The position numbers and the translations under genes were made by a program. Positions 51,560 through 61,041 of a stretch of 64,000 bases of DNA are shown one piece after another. Numbering within the stretch: the stretch's first letter is position 1; each line of letters starts with the position of its first letter. The notes under the pieces were generated by a model. It was not told the DNA's origin. It did no database searches and saw only the letters and a program-made list of their open reading frames with translations. The DNA is from an uncultured Lachnospiraceae bacterium (GTDB taxonomy: Bacteria > Bacillota > Clostridia > Lachnospirales > Lachnospiraceae): contig CANPZL010000003.1 of the NCBI GenBank assembly GCA_947589055.1, forward strand, positions 36,760 to 100,759, written 5' to 3'.

Positions 51560-52768
51560 ATGAAATACATTATTGTAGTAGGAGATGGCATGGCGGATTA
51601 TCCGATCCCATCGCTTGCAGATAAAACACCATTGGAATATGCAAGAACACCGATAATGGATGAAATGGCAAAGGTCTCAGAGATCGGTCTGGTGCAGACG
51701 ATTCCTGATGGAATGAGTCCGGGAAGTGATACTGCTAATTTATCAGTGATTGGTTATGATCCGGAGAAGTATTATTCCGGACGGTCGCCGCTTGAGGCAC
51801 TTAGTATCGGCGTGGATATGAAACCGACGGATGTTTCCTTTCGCTGTAATATCGTAACCTTGTCAGAGAAAGAGGATGCCTATGAGGAACAAACGATTTT
51901 GGATCATAGCTCCGGTGAGATTTCTACGAAGGATGCGGCTGTTTTACTGAAAGCGGTTAAAGAGGAGCTGGAGCCGGTCTATAAGGATTATCATTTTTAT
52001 ACGGGTACCAGTTATCGGGAGCTGGCGATATGGGAAAACGGAAAAGTGCTGCCATTAACGCCGCCTCATGATATATTAGGTAAGGTGATCGGAGGATATT
52101 TGCCGGAAGATGAAGCGCTTCGCAGTATGATGAAGGCAAGCTATGATATTCTAAAAGATCATCCGATAAATCTTAGAAGGAAAAAACAAGGCTTAAATCC
52201 GGCAAATTCTCTTTGGTTCTGGGGAGCCGGTACACGCCCGGCACTTTCCTCGTTCGAAGAAAAGTATCATCGGAAGGGCGTCATGATTTCTGCGGTTGAT
52301 CTGTTAAAGGGAATTGCGGTTGGAGCAGGACTGAAGAATATTTCCATAAAAGGTGCTACCGGGGGATTGGAAACGGATTATGAAGGAAAAGCACAGGCAG
52401 CGGTTAAGGCATTGCTTATGAAAGGATATGATTTTGCCTATATTCATGTAGAGGCTCCAGATGAAATGGGGCATCAGGGAAGCCTGGTGCGGAAAATTCA
52501 GGCCATCGAATATCTGGATTATCGTGTGCTTCGAAATCTTAAAATGGCGTTTGATGCAAGTGGAGAACCGGTCCGTATTTTGGTTTTACCAGATCATCCT
52601 ACACCAATCGCTAAACGGACCCATGTAAGCGACCCGGTGCCTTATATGCTTTATGACAGCAGCAGACCGATCAAGAATACCTGTCGGTATAACGAAAGAG
52701 AAGCAAAGGCAGGAGGAATCTATGTGGCAAAAGGGCATACGCTCATAGATCATTTGTTTGAGGAATAA
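51560..52768 (+). CDS. ApgM-family (phosphoglycerate-mutase-like) protein; probable homoserine kinase by context
   Basis: The 402-aa protein belongs to the archaeal-type cofactor-independent phosphoglycerate mutase family (alkaline phosphatase superfamily). Seen: IIVVGDGMADYPIPSLADKT, GMSPGSDTANLSVIGYDP with the nucleophile Ser in its usual place, GRSPLEALS, HVEAPDEMGHQG and LVLPDHPTPIAKRTH with the metal ligands. The gene sits between hom and lysC. In several bacteria members of this family have been shown or proposed to be homoserine kinases that replace ThrB; no thrB is seen here. I infer the kinase role from context; mutase activity is the alternative. Confidence 0.82.
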   Translation: MKYIIVVGDGMADYPIPSLADKTPLEYARTPIMDEMAKVSEIGLVQTIPDGMSPGSDTANLSVIGYDPEKYYSGRSPLEALSIGVDMKPTDVSFRCNIVTLSEKEDAYEEQTILDHSSGEISTKDAAVLLKAVKEELEPVYKDYHFYTGTSYRELAIWENGKVLPLTPPHDILGKVIGGYLPEDEALRSMMKASYDILKDHPINLRRKKQGLNPANSLWFWGAGTRPALSSFEEKYHRKGVMISAVDLLKGIAVGAGLKNISIKGATGGLETDYEGKAQAAVKALLMKGYDFAYIHVEAPDEMGHQGSLVRKIQAIEYLDYRVLRNLKMAFDASGEPVRILVLPDHPTPIAKRTHVSDPVPYMLYDSSRPIKNTCRYNEREAKAGGIYVAKGHTLIDHLFEE

Positions 52769-52801
52769 AACCTGTAGGTAAAAAATATCTAGGAGGAAGT
52801 C

Positions 52802-54004
52802 ATGTTAGTAGTAAAGAAATTTGGCGGTACTTCTGTAGCCAATAAAGAACGAATCTATAACGTCGCCAATCGTTGTATTGAAGATTACAAGAAAGGCAAT
52901 GATGTGGTCGTTGTATTATCCGCCATGGGAAAATATACAGATGAATTGATTGATAAGGCAAGGGATATAAATCCCAACCCCCCAAAGCGGGAAATGGATA
53001 TGCTTTATACGATTGGGGAGCAGATGTCCGTCGCATTGATGGCAATGGCAATGAACCAACTGGGAGTTCCTGCGGTGTCGCTGAATGCATTTCAGGTGGG
53101 AATGCATACCACCAGCGTTTATGGAAATGCGAGGTTAAAACGGATTGATAGCGAGCGAATCCGAAACGAGCTGGAACAAAGAAAAATCGTAATTGTAACC
53201 GGATTTCAGGGAGTTGATAAGTTCGATAACTATACTACTCTGGGACGAGGCGGTTCAGATACCACAGCGGTTGCTTTGGCAGCAGCATTAAATGCCGATT
53301 CCTGCGAAATCTTTACAGATGTGGACGGGGTGTTTACCGCTGATCCCAGAAAGGTTGCAAAGGCAAGGAAAATCGATGTGATTTCATATGATGAAATGTT
53401 GGAACTGGCAACCTTAGGAGCAGGCGTATTACATAATCGTTCCGTAGAGCTGGCAAAAAAGTATGGAGTGCGATTGGTTGTACGTTCAAGTCTGAATACA
53501 ACAGAAGGAACCGTGGTTAAGGAGGTAGGAAACATGGAGAAAATGCTGGTAAGCGGCGTTGCGGCGGATAAAGATACAACAAGAGTTTCATTGATCGGAT
53601 TAAAGGATGAGCCGGGAGTGGCATTCCGCTTGTTTAATCATCTGGCAAGGCATAATATTAACATTGATATGATCTTACAGTCCATTGGACGGGAAGGGAC
53701 AAAGGATATAACCTTTACTCTTGCCGAGGATAACGCAAAAGAGGCTGTGGAAATCGTAGAACGCCATTTTCACGAATACGATAAGATTGATGTGGAAAAG
53801 GATGTGGCAAAGGTATCAATCGTAGGTGCCGGAATGATGTCCAATCCGGGTGTAGCCGCAAAAATGTTTGAGTGTTTATATGATGAGGGCATAAATATCA
53901 AGATGATTTCGACCTCAGAGATTCGTGTCAGTGTTTTGATTGATGAAAAATATACGGAAAAGGCCATGAATGCAATTCATGATAAATTTTCTTTAGGCGA
54001 TTAA
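52802..54004 (+). CDS. lysC: Aspartate kinase
   Basis: The 400-aa monofunctional enzyme has VVKKFGGTSVANKERI at the start, the kinase core VTGFQGVDKFDNYTTLGRGG, FTDVDGVFTADPRKV, and two C-terminal ACT domains (from about 260; KLISTSEIRVSVLI-type MISTSEIRVSVLI). It supplies aspartyl phosphate for lysine, threonine and methionine. AGGAGG precedes the ATG. The ACT domains predict feedback by lysine and/or threonine. No lysine riboswitch is seen. Confidence 0.96.
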   Translation: MLVVKKFGGTSVANKERIYNVANRCIEDYKKGNDVVVVLSAMGKYTDELIDKARDINPNPPKREMDMLYTIGEQMSVALMAMAMNQLGVPAVSLNAFQVGMHTTSVYGNARLKRIDSERIRNELEQRKIVIVTGFQGVDKFDNYTTLGRGGSDTTAVALAAALNADSCEIFTDVDGVFTADPRKVAKARKIDVISYDEMLELATLGAGVLHNRSVELAKKYGVRLVVRSSLNTTEGTVVKEVGNMEKMLVSGVAADKDTTRVSLIGLKDEPGVAFRLFNHLARHNINIDMILQSIGREGTKDITFTLAEDNAKEAVEIVERHFHEYDKIDVEKDVAKVSIVGAGMMSNPGVAAKMFECLYDEGINIKMISTSEIRVSVLIDEKYTEKAMNAIHDKFSLGD

Positions 54005-54014
54005 GGAATCAGAA

Positions 54015-54048
54015 AAAGGTTTTGGATATGACATCCAAGACCTTTTTT
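54015..54048 (+). terminator. Intrinsic terminator after lysC
   Basis: AAAGGTTTTGGAT pairs with ATCCAAGACCTTT, then a T run. The following 200 bases (54050-54250) are AT-rich with no clear promoter. Confidence 0.9.
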
Positions 54049-54261
54049 GTCATATAGAAAATCCGTAAGGTTGGCGGATGGTCGGAACATTATTCTATTT
54101 TACTTAGAGAATTCAAGGATTCCTATATACTTAAAAAAATAAATATGCTAAACTATCATTGGCTGTTACAAGCATCTGAAGATCCATACGAACAGAAGAA
54201 CAGATGGCAGAAGGACTTTTGTCAGAGATAGAAAACATATGTGGAAGTAAGGAGGTTTTAC

Positions 54262-54747
54262 ATGGGAATGAAGCGAACGGATTATATTGGCTGGGATCAG
54301 TATTTTATGGGGATTGCCCTTCTTTCGGCAGAACGGAGTAAAGATCCGTCTACCCAAGTCGGCGCATGTATCGTGGACGAAAATAACCGAATCCTTTCTG
54401 TGGGTTACAATGGCATGCCTTCCGGTTGTGACGATGATGTCATGCCATGGGGAAAAGTTGGAAATGCTCTGGATAATAAATACTTCTTTGTCTGTCATGC
54501 GGAATTGAACGCAATCTTGAATTACCGGGGCGGTTCGCTTCGGGGAGCGAAATGCTATTCCACCTTATTCCCCTGCAATGAATGTGCAAAAGCGATCATA
54601 CAAAGTGGGATAAAGGAAATCATCTACTTATCGGATAAATATGCAGATACTGATTCCACGGTTGCATCAAAACGGATGTTTTCTATGGCAGGTGTATCCT
54701 ATCGGGCATTTGAACCCCAGGGGAAAAGAATTACGCTGGATATTTAG
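54262..54747 (+). CDS. Deoxycytidylate deaminase family protein (ComEB-like)
   Basis: The 161-aa protein begins MGMKRTDYIGWDQYFMGIA and has the zinc deaminase motifs: CHAELNAIL (His and catalytic Glu, residues about 79-87) and PCNECAKAI (about 104-112), plus the dCMP-type SKDPSTQVGACIVD and GYNGMPSG. dCMP deaminase forms dUMP for thymidylate synthesis. ATG 54262 has AAGGAGG 6 bases before it; GTG 54241 lacks a site. Confidence 0.93.
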   Translation: MGMKRTDYIGWDQYFMGIALLSAERSKDPSTQVGACIVDENNRILSVGYNGMPSGCDDDVMPWGKVGNALDNKYFFVCHAELNAILNYRGGSLRGAKCYSTLFPCNECAKAIIQSGIKEIIYLSDKYADTDSTVASKRMFSMAGVSYRAFEPQGKRITLDI

Positions 54748-54775
54748 AAATTGGAAATATTGGAGGAAATACATT

Positions 54776-56917
54776 ATGGACATCACAAGGGTGATTGCAT
54801 CGGAACTGGGAATCAGAGACAGTCAGGTAGAAGCGGTGATTCGTTTGATTGATGAAGGGAATACGATCCCCTTTATAGCCCGTTACCGGAAGGAAGCGCA
54901 TGGCGCTTTAAATGACGAGATATTACGGAATCTGGACGAACGCCTTCAGTACCTCCGCAATCTGGAAGAACGGAAACAGACGGTATTAAAGAGTATTGAT
55001 GAACAGGACAAGCTGACGTCAGAGTTAAAAAAGCAAATTGAAGATGCGATGACTTTGGTTGCAGTAGAGGATTTATACCGGCCATATAAGCAAAAGCGGC
55101 GGACACGGGCAATTATCGCCAAGGAAAAGGGCTTAGATGGATTGGCAAATATCATCTGGCTGCAAATGACAAAGAAGCCGGTAAGAGAAGAGGCGGAACA
55201 GTATCTGAATGAAGAGAAAGGAGTTAATACTGTAGAAGATGCCATACAGGGTGCAATGGATATTCTGGCAGAACGCATATCGGATGATGCACAATACCGC
55301 ACATGGATTCGCTCCGTCACATGGAAGGAAGGAATCCTGATTTCAGAGGCTAGGGATACAGAGACGGAATCCGTTTATGAGATGTATTACGAGTTTCAGG
55401 AGCCGGTCGCCAAGATGGCTGGATACCGGGTTCTTGCCGTGAATCGTGGAGAGAAGGATAAGATATTATCGGTACGGATCGCCGCACCGGAAGAAAAGAT
55501 TCTTCATTATCTGGAAACACAGGTCATTGTGAATGAAAATACGAATACAAAACCGTTATTGCAGGAAATTTGTGCCGACAGTTATCACCGTTTGATCGCC
55601 GATTCAATCGAACGGGATATACGGAATGAGATGACGGAGCAGGCAGAGGATGGTGCAATTCAGGTTTTTGGTCAAAATTTAAATCAACTGTTGATGCAGC
55701 CGCCTGTTTCGGGACAGGTAGTGTTAGGCTGGGATCCTGCATTTCGTACCGGCTGCAAGCTGGCAGTAGTAGACGCTACCGGTAAAGTGCTGGATACAAA
55801 GGTAATTTACCCTACACCGCCCCAAAATAAGGTAAAAGAAGCAAAGGCAGAGGTATATAAGTTGATTCGAAAGTATGGGATTACTTTGATTTCTGTTGGG
55901 AATGGAACTGCCTCCAGAGAATCCGAACAGGTAATCGTTGATTTGTTAAAGGAAATACCGGAGCCTGTGCAGTATGTGATCGTAAACGAAGCGGGCGCCT
56001 CCGTGTATTCTGCCAGCAAGTTGGCGACAGAGGAATTCCCTTCCTTTGATGTGGGGCAGCGAAGTGCTGCTTCTATTGCCAGACGGATTCAGGATCCATT
56101 GGCAGAGCTGGTGAAGATTGATCCCAAATCCATTGGCGTCGGCCAGTATCAGCATGATATGAATCAGAAGAAACTGGGAGAAGCGCTGTCAGCAGTAGTA
56201 GAAGATTGTGTAAATCGGGTAGGTGTAGATATCAATACTGCTTCTGTATCTCTTTTGGAATATGTGTCAGGCATTTCCAAATCGCTGGCAAAAAACATTG
56301 TGGCTTATCGGGAGGAGCATGGAAGATTCCGTAACCGGAACGAATTGATGAAAGTAGCTAAGATGGGGCCAAAGGCATACGAACAGTGTGCGGGCTTTAT
56401 GCGGATTCCAGATGGAGAAAATCCTTTAGACCGAACCAGTGTCCATCCGGAATCTTACGATGTAGCAGGGAGACTGTTGACAAAGCTTGGGTATCATCTG
56501 GCGGATATTGCTTCGGGAGGTGTCATAGGACTGTCGCTTGCTGCAAGGGATACGAAGAAATTATCCGCTGATCTGGGGGTTGGTGAAATAACCTTAAAGG
56601 ATATTATCAAGGAATTGGAAAAACCGGGCCGGGATCCAAGAGAGGAGATGCCAAAGCCGATTCTCCGATCGGACGTACTGGAAATGAAGGATTTGAAAGA
56701 AGGTATGGTTTTGAAGGGAACCGTTCGGAATGTAATTGATTTTGGCGCTTTTGTGGATATTGGTGTTCATCAGGACGGTCTGGTACATATTTCCCAGATG
56801 AGTCATAAGTTTATCAAGCATCCGTTGGAGGCGGTCCATGTTGGGGATATTGTGGAAGTAAAAATCTTGGGAGTAGATTTACAAAAAAAACGGATCCAGC
56901 TTACCATGAAGCTATAA
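54776..56917 (+). CDS. Tex-family RNA-binding transcription accessory protein
   Basis: The 713-aa protein has the Tex N-terminal helical region (VEAVIRLIDEGNTIPFIARYRKE), a YqgF-like nuclease fold (about 320-450, LGWDPAFRTGCKLAVVD), two helix-hairpin-helix motifs (NTASVSLLEYVSGISKSLA) and a C-terminal S1 RNA-binding domain (MVLKGTVRNVIDFGAFVDIG). Tex proteins bind RNA and affect transcription and gene expression; their exact role is not settled. GGAGG precedes ATG 54776; a longer in-frame upstream extension overlaps the previous gene and was rejected. Confidence 0.95.
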   Translation: MDITRVIASELGIRDSQVEAVIRLIDEGNTIPFIARYRKEAHGALNDEILRNLDERLQYLRNLEERKQTVLKSIDEQDKLTSELKKQIEDAMTLVAVEDLYRPYKQKRRTRAIIAKEKGLDGLANIIWLQMTKKPVREEAEQYLNEEKGVNTVEDAIQGAMDILAERISDDAQYRTWIRSVTWKEGILISEARDTETESVYEMYYEFQEPVAKMAGYRVLAVNRGEKDKILSVRIAAPEEKILHYLETQVIVNENTNTKPLLQEICADSYHRLIADSIERDIRNEMTEQAEDGAIQVFGQNLNQLLMQPPVSGQVVLGWDPAFRTGCKLAVVDATGKVLDTKVIYPTPPQNKVKEAKAEVYKLIRKYGITLISVGNGTASRESEQVIVDLLKEIPEPVQYVIVNEAGASVYSASKLATEEFPSFDVGQRSAASIARRIQDPLAELVKIDPKSIGVGQYQHDMNQKKLGEALSAVVEDCVNRVGVDINTASVSLLEYVSGISKSLAKNIVAYREEHGRFRNRNELMKVAKMGPKAYEQCAGFMRIPDGENPLDRTSVHPESYDVAGRLLTKLGYHLADIASGGVIGLSLAARDTKKLSADLGVGEITLKDIIKELEKPGRDPREEMPKPILRSDVLEMKDLKEGMVLKGTVRNVIDFGAFVDIGVHQDGLVHISQMSHKFIKHPLEAVHVGDIVEVKILGVDLQKKRIQLTMKL

Positions 56918-56929
56918 AAGGAGTAGAAG

Positions 56930-57457
56930 ATGGAACAGGAGATTCAACTATCTGTCAATATGAAAACAAGTTATATGTATTCCTTTTTCTTTTGGCATTT
57001 GCATCGTAGTGCCAGAGGAGTCATTGGTGTTTGTATCAGTTTAATTGCATTGGTCTTGTTTTTTATGTCTTTGGGCGGAGGTGGCGAATGGGAGACCAGA
57101 CAGGTTATTTTGCTTTTGATCGGATTGATGTTTACCATAATAAATCCGTTTTTGCTTTGGATTCGGGCCAGAAAACTGGTTGTTCTGACACCGGTCTATA
57201 AGGAAGCGTTGACCTATACATTCCGGCAGGACGGTTTTACGATTGCACAGGGGGACCAAGAACAGTTTGTCGAATGGGGAAAAGTCCTTAAGGTGTGTAA
57301 AACGCCGACGGTTCTGATTATATATACGGCAAAAAATGCCGGCTCGATTCTTGCATTTCGAGAAATGGGTGATAAGCGGGAAGCAGTAGAAACCATCATC
57401 GCAAGAGGGTGTAAAGAAGCGGGTATTACGCAAATACCGTCAAATATGAAGAAATAG
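56930..57457 (+). CDS. YcxB-like membrane protein
   Basis: The 175-aa protein has a short cytoplasmic start, two membrane segments (about 30-46 and 58-76) and a C-terminal soluble domain with the pattern YTFRQDGFTIAQGDQEQFVEWG and LIIYTAKNAGSILAFRE. This is the layout of the YcxB-like family (PF14317 type), whose function is unknown. AAAGGAG precedes the ATG, 12 bases after tex. Confidence 0.8.
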   Translation: MEQEIQLSVNMKTSYMYSFFFWHLHRSARGVIGVCISLIALVLFFMSLGGGGEWETRQVILLLIGLMFTIINPFLLWIRARKLVVLTPVYKEALTYTFRQDGFTIAQGDQEQFVEWGKVLKVCKTPTVLIIYTAKNAGSILAFREMGDKREAVETIIARGCKEAGITQIPSNMKK

Positions 57458-57517
57458 TATATATGAAACCAAATAAGCAAAAAAGCATTTGGAAACAGCA
57501 TGGAGTGACAAAGCAGT

Positions 57518-57940
57518 ATGATCAAGAATAGTTACAGAGCGAAAGAAACCTATCAAATCGGATTGGAATTAGGAAAGCAGGCAAAGCCGGGTGATGTCGT
57601 TTGCCTCATCGGGGAACTTGGAGTAGGGAAAACCGTATTTTCACAAGGCTTTGGTGCAGGCATTGGGATTTCAGAACCAATCAGCAGTCCTACCTTTACT
57701 ATCGTTCAGGTGTATGAGGAAGGGCGGCTTCCCTTTTACCATTTTGATGTTTATCGGATTGAAGAAGAGGAGCTTTTTGAGATCGGATTTGAAGAAATGG
57801 TGGAAGGAGAAGGGGTGTCTTTAATCGAATGGGCTGATCGGATTCCGGACAGTCTTCCGGAGCATTACACGGAGATCACCATTGAAAAACAGCCGGAACA
57901 AGGATTTGATTACCGGAAAATAACCATTTGTGAAAGATAA
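57518..57940 (+). CDS. tsaE: tRNA threonylcarbamoyladenosine biosynthesis protein TsaE
   Basis: TsaE is the small ATPase of the t6A synthesis machinery (with TsaB, TsaC, TsaD). The 140-aa protein has Walker A GELGVGKTVFSQG and the signature SPTFTIVQVY plus PFYHFDVYRIEEEE. The ATG has a weak GGAGTG upstream. tsaB follows after 42 bases. Confidence 0.95.
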   Translation: MIKNSYRAKETYQIGLELGKQAKPGDVVCLIGELGVGKTVFSQGFGAGIGISEPISSPTFTIVQVYEEGRLPFYHFDVYRIEEEELFEIGFEEMVEGEGVSLIEWADRIPDSLPEHYTEITIEKQPEQGFDYRKITICER

Positions 57941-57982
57941 AACGAGAATAAATAAAAAGTATAAGCATGAAAGGAGGCACAT

Positions 57983-58714
57983 ATGAAGCTATTAGCAATA
58001 GACAGTTCTGGTCTGGTTGCATCTGCTGCCATTTTGGAAAATGAGATATTGCGGGCAGAGTATACCATCAATCATAAAAAAACACATTCTCAGACTCTGC
58101 TTCCCATGATAGAGGAAATCATGTCCATGACGGAAACAAAACCGGAAGAAATCGATGCCATTGCAGTTGCAGGAGGCCCCGGCTCGTTTACGGGTCTTCG
58201 GATAGGCTCGGCTACGGCAAAGGGATTGGGAATGGCGTGGAATAAGCCGATCATTAACGTACCGACGCTTATGGGATTGGCATATAACTATCAGGGAAAT
58301 ACACAGATACTTTGTCCGATTCTGGATGCCAGACGCAATCAGGTTTATACAGGCATTTATACCTTTGTCAAGGACCGTCTGGTTACTTATATGGAGCAGT
58401 GTGCCATGTCTATTTCAGAGCTTATGGATAAGCTGAAACAGGTGACAGTGGATAAGGATAATACTGATTCCGTGATTTTTCTGGGAGATGGTGTACCCGT
58501 CTATCGTAGCTTCATTGAGGAACAAGGCTCCTTTTCGTATAAGTTTGCTCCGGCACATCTGAATGGACAGCGGGCAGGAGCAGTCGGAAGCTGTGCCATG
58601 CAGCTGGCTTCTGAAGGGAAGATGGAGACTGCGGCATGGCATCGGCCGGAATATCTGCGGCTGTCACAGGCTGAACGGGAAAGAAGGAAAAAGCAAAGTG
58701 AAAATAAATTATAA
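57983..58714 (+). CDS. tsaB: t6A biosynthesis protein TsaB
   Basis: TsaB (YeaZ) is the TsaD-like scaffold partner that dimerises with TsaD. The 243-aa protein begins MKLLAIDSSGLVASAAIL and has HSQTLLPMIEEIM and AVAGGPGSFTGLRIGSATAKG. The gene overlaps the next GNAT gene by 17 bases. Confidence 0.95.
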   Translation: MKLLAIDSSGLVASAAILENEILRAEYTINHKKTHSQTLLPMIEEIMSMTETKPEEIDAIAVAGGPGSFTGLRIGSATAKGLGMAWNKPIINVPTLMGLAYNYQGNTQILCPILDARRNQVYTGIYTFVKDRLVTYMEQCAMSISELMDKLKQVTVDKDNTDSVIFLGDGVPVYRSFIEEQGSFSYKFAPAHLNGQRAGAVGSCAMQLASEGKMETAAWHRPEYLRLSQAERERRKKQSENKL

Positions 58715-59156
58715 GTGGACGGACGGAGCGGCAACCGATTTTTTGAAATTTTATAAAATCACTGAGGATTATTATAGTAAGATTGTTGGAGGAGTGGAAA
58801 ATAGAAAGGCGTTTATCCCGTATAATGTTTCCTCTAATATACAGGATGTTTTGATTGCTTATTTAAATCATTTGCCGGTCGGATGTTCCGGATTAAAGAT
58901 GTATTCGAAAGAAGAGGTAGAGATAAAACGGGTCTGGGTGGAACCGGAATACCGTAGATGGCATATAGCAACGACTATGATGGAATTGTTGGAAGTGCGT
59001 GCCAGACAAACAGGGTATCGGAGGATGATTTTGCAGACAAGGGAGATTATGACGGATGCAGTCAGATTATACGATTCATTAGGATATGATAGAATTAAAA
59101 ATTATCCTCCGTACGATAAGTTGGAAGGCGCTGTCTGCTTTGCAAAAGACATTTGA
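58698..59156 (+). CDS. GNAT-family N-acetyltransferase, GTG start
   Basis: The 152-aa protein begins MKINYKWTDGAATDFLKFYK (with GTG as start) and carries the acetyl-CoA-binding pattern VWVEPEYRRWHIATTMMELL (about 78-97) and a C-terminal LYDSLGYDRIKNYPPY. The substrate is unknown. A GGAAAAAG site precedes the GTG, which overlaps the end of tsaB. In this position it may be co-translated with the t6A genes, but it is distinct from RimI. Confidence 0.82.
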   Translation: MKINYKWTDGAATDFLKFYKITEDYYSKIVGGVENRKAFIPYNVSSNIQDVLIAYLNHLPVGCSGLKMYSKEEVEIKRVWVEPEYRRWHIATTMMELLEVRARQTGYRRMILQTREIMTDAVRLYDSLGYDRIKNYPPYDKLEGAVCFAKDI

Positions 59157-59203
59157 GAGATGGAAGTTTGTTGTTATTGATAACAGATAAAAAAGGAAAA
59201 GAA

Positions 59204-59656
59204 ATGCTGAGTATTCGACCTATGAAACTTGAGGATGTACAAGCGGTGGCAGAGATTGCCAGAGATTGTTTTTCAGATCCGTGGAGTTCGGCTGCGTTTC
59301 AGGATGTCTTCCGGTATTCGGGAAATTATTATTTTGTAGCGGAAAAAGAAGAAATGCTTTGCGGGTTTGCCGGAATTCTGGTATCCACAGATACCGCTGA
59401 TATTATGAATCTGGGAGTGATACCCAAACTGCGGGGAGGGGGTATCGCAAAACAGCTTCTGCATCGGATATTAGAGCAGGCAGTGCAATGCGGCTGTGTT
59501 CAAGTGCTTTTAGAGGTACGGGAAAGCAACCAAATTGCCAGAATGCTTTATGAAAACAGCGGATTTGAACAGATCGCAGTACGAAAAAATTATTACACAA
59601 AGCCAGTCGAAGACGGAATCGTAATGCAGAAGTATCTGAAGAAAAAAATGGAATAA
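59204..59656 (+). CDS. rimI: Ribosomal protein S18 alanine N-acetyltransferase
   Basis: RimI is a GNAT enzyme that acetylates the N terminus of S18. The 150-aa protein has MLSIRPMKLEDVQAVAEIAR, DCFSDPWSSAAF, the acetyl-CoA motif NLGVIPKLRGGGIAKQLL and EVRESNQIARMLYENSGF. RimI lies beside tsaB in many bacteria. ATG 59204 follows AAAAGGAAA. Confidence 0.9.
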   Translation: MLSIRPMKLEDVQAVAEIARDCFSDPWSSAAFQDVFRYSGNYYFVAEKEEMLCGFAGILVSTDTADIMNLGVIPKLRGGGIAKQLLHRILEQAVQCGCVQVLLEVRESNQIARMLYENSGFEQIAVRKNYYTKPVEDGIVMQKYLKKKME

Positions 59657-59817
59657 GAGAAACGGAAAATGACAGTGATTCCCACTATACGACATATTAA
59701 AATTCTTTTATAATAGGCATTGATAAAACATGATTCCGATCCATGAGCCTTGATTTGGGAGCGGGGCCTTCGGATACCGGAATGTGCAAAATACCAAAAG
59801 AAAGGTTGGAAGATACT

Positions 59818-60033
59818 ATGGGACAGATAAGATGCAATAAATGCGGGAGAGAAATTCAGCTGGGAGAGGGGAAGATAAAAGAAGACTGCCTGAAGGTGGT
59901 AAAAGAGTGGGGATATTTTTCAGAAAAGGATCGGGAGCAGCATACCTTTTATTTGTGTGAGGAGTGCTATGACAATATGGTAAAAGAATTCGTCCTTCCG
60001 ATTAAAAAGGAATTTCTGGAAGAGGTATTATAG
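59818..60033 (+). CDS. Small zinc-binding protein of 71 aa, function unknown
   Basis: The protein has two Cys pairs, CNKCGREI near the start and CEECYDNM near the end, which together can bind one zinc ion, and a charged middle (VKEWGYFSEKDREQ). It is cytoplasmic and may be DNA-, RNA- or protein-binding. ATG 59818 is preceded by GGAAG; an in-frame ATG at 59743 would add residues without similarity to a zinc fold. A TATAAT box at 59709 suggests its own promoter. Confidence 0.75.
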   Translation: MGQIRCNKCGREIQLGEGKIKEDCLKVVKEWGYFSEKDREQHTFYLCEECYDNMVKEFVLPIKKEFLEEVL

Positions 60034-60053
60034 GGATTCTTTCTTATAACGCA

Positions 60054-60082
60054 TTGATTTATGAACAGAATATTGCTACAAT
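60054..60082 (+). promoter_or_regulatory. Promoter of the RNase Z gene
   Basis: TTGATT, 17 bases, TACAAT, 32 bases before the start codon. Confidence 0.75.
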
Positions 60083-60113
60083 GAAGAAAGTATAGAAAAA
60101 GCGAGGAACCGGT

Positions 60114-61028
60114 ATGATTGACGTATGTTTGCTGGGGACAGGGGGGATGATGCCTCTGCCCCAACGTGCATTAACCTCCCTGATGGTACGATATAATGGA
60201 ACCAGTGTACTGATTGATTGTGGCGAAGGAACGCAGATAGCAGTCAAAAAATGCGGCTGGAGCTTTAAGCCGATTGATGTTATCTGCTTTACTCATTTTC
60301 ATGCAGATCATATCAGCGGTCTGCCGGGACTGCTGTTGACTCTGGGAAATGCGGAACGGACAGAGCCTTTATTGCTTATCGGGCCTAAACGACTGCAAAA
60401 GGTGGTAAATGCGTTGCGAACCATTGCGCCAGAGCTTCCTTTCCCCATAGAGTTTCATGAGCTTCAGGAAGCAGAGGAAGAGTTTAGGCATCATGGCTTG
60501 ACGATTCGGGCATTCCGGGTGAATCACAATGTTACCTGTTACGGTTACAGTATTGAACTGGGACGGGCAGGGAAATTCGATATCGAAAAGGCAAAAGAAA
60601 ATCAGGTGCCTATGCCTTGCTGGAGCCCGTTACAAAAACAGGCAGTATATGAATATGAAGGGGTTATTTACCAACAGGATATGGTGTTGGGAGAACCACG
60701 AAAGGGATTAAAACTGACCTATTGTACGGATTCCCGTCCTACGGATTCGATCGTCCGGAATGCAATGGACTCAGATCTGTTTATTTGTGAAGGAATGTAT
60801 GGAGAAGACGGGAAAGAAGAAAAAGCAAGGGAATATAAGCATATGACGATGTATGAAGCGGCAGAGCTTGCAAGGAAGGCGAATGTGAATGAGCTGTGGC
60901 TTACCCATTACAGTCCGTCGCTGGTATATCCGGAGCAGTTTGAAACAAAGGTAAGGAAGATCTTTCCAAATACTATGATCAGCAGGGACGGAAGATGTTG
61001 TAACCTAAAATTTGAGGAGGATTCATAA
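60114..61028 (+). CDS. rnz: Ribonuclease Z
   Basis: RNase Z trims the 3' ends of tRNA precursors, needed here because the tRNA genes in the window lack encoded CCA. The 304-aa metallo-beta-lactamase-fold protein has DVCLLGTGGMMPLPQRA, the HFHADH motif (residues about 61-66), VNHNVTCYGYSIE, YCTDSRPTDSIV and THYSPS. It could be another MBL-fold nuclease, but the N-terminal motif and length favour RNase Z. Confidence 0.92.
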   Translation: MIDVCLLGTGGMMPLPQRALTSLMVRYNGTSVLIDCGEGTQIAVKKCGWSFKPIDVICFTHFHADHISGLPGLLLTLGNAERTEPLLLIGPKRLQKVVNALRTIAPELPFPIEFHELQEAEEEFRHHGLTIRAFRVNHNVTCYGYSIELGRAGKFDIEKAKENQVPMPCWSPLQKQAVYEYEGVIYQQDMVLGEPRKGLKLTYCTDSRPTDSIVRNAMDSDLFICEGMYGEDGKEEKAREYKHMTMYEAAELARKANVNELWLTHYSPSLVYPEQFETKVRKIFPNTMISRDGRCCNLKFEEDS

Positions 61029-61041
61029 AGGAGAGGATACG

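Noticed and set aside
57463..57531. 22-codon frame between the YcxB-like gene and tsaE
   Set aside because: There is no ribosome binding site and it overlaps the tsaE start in another frame.
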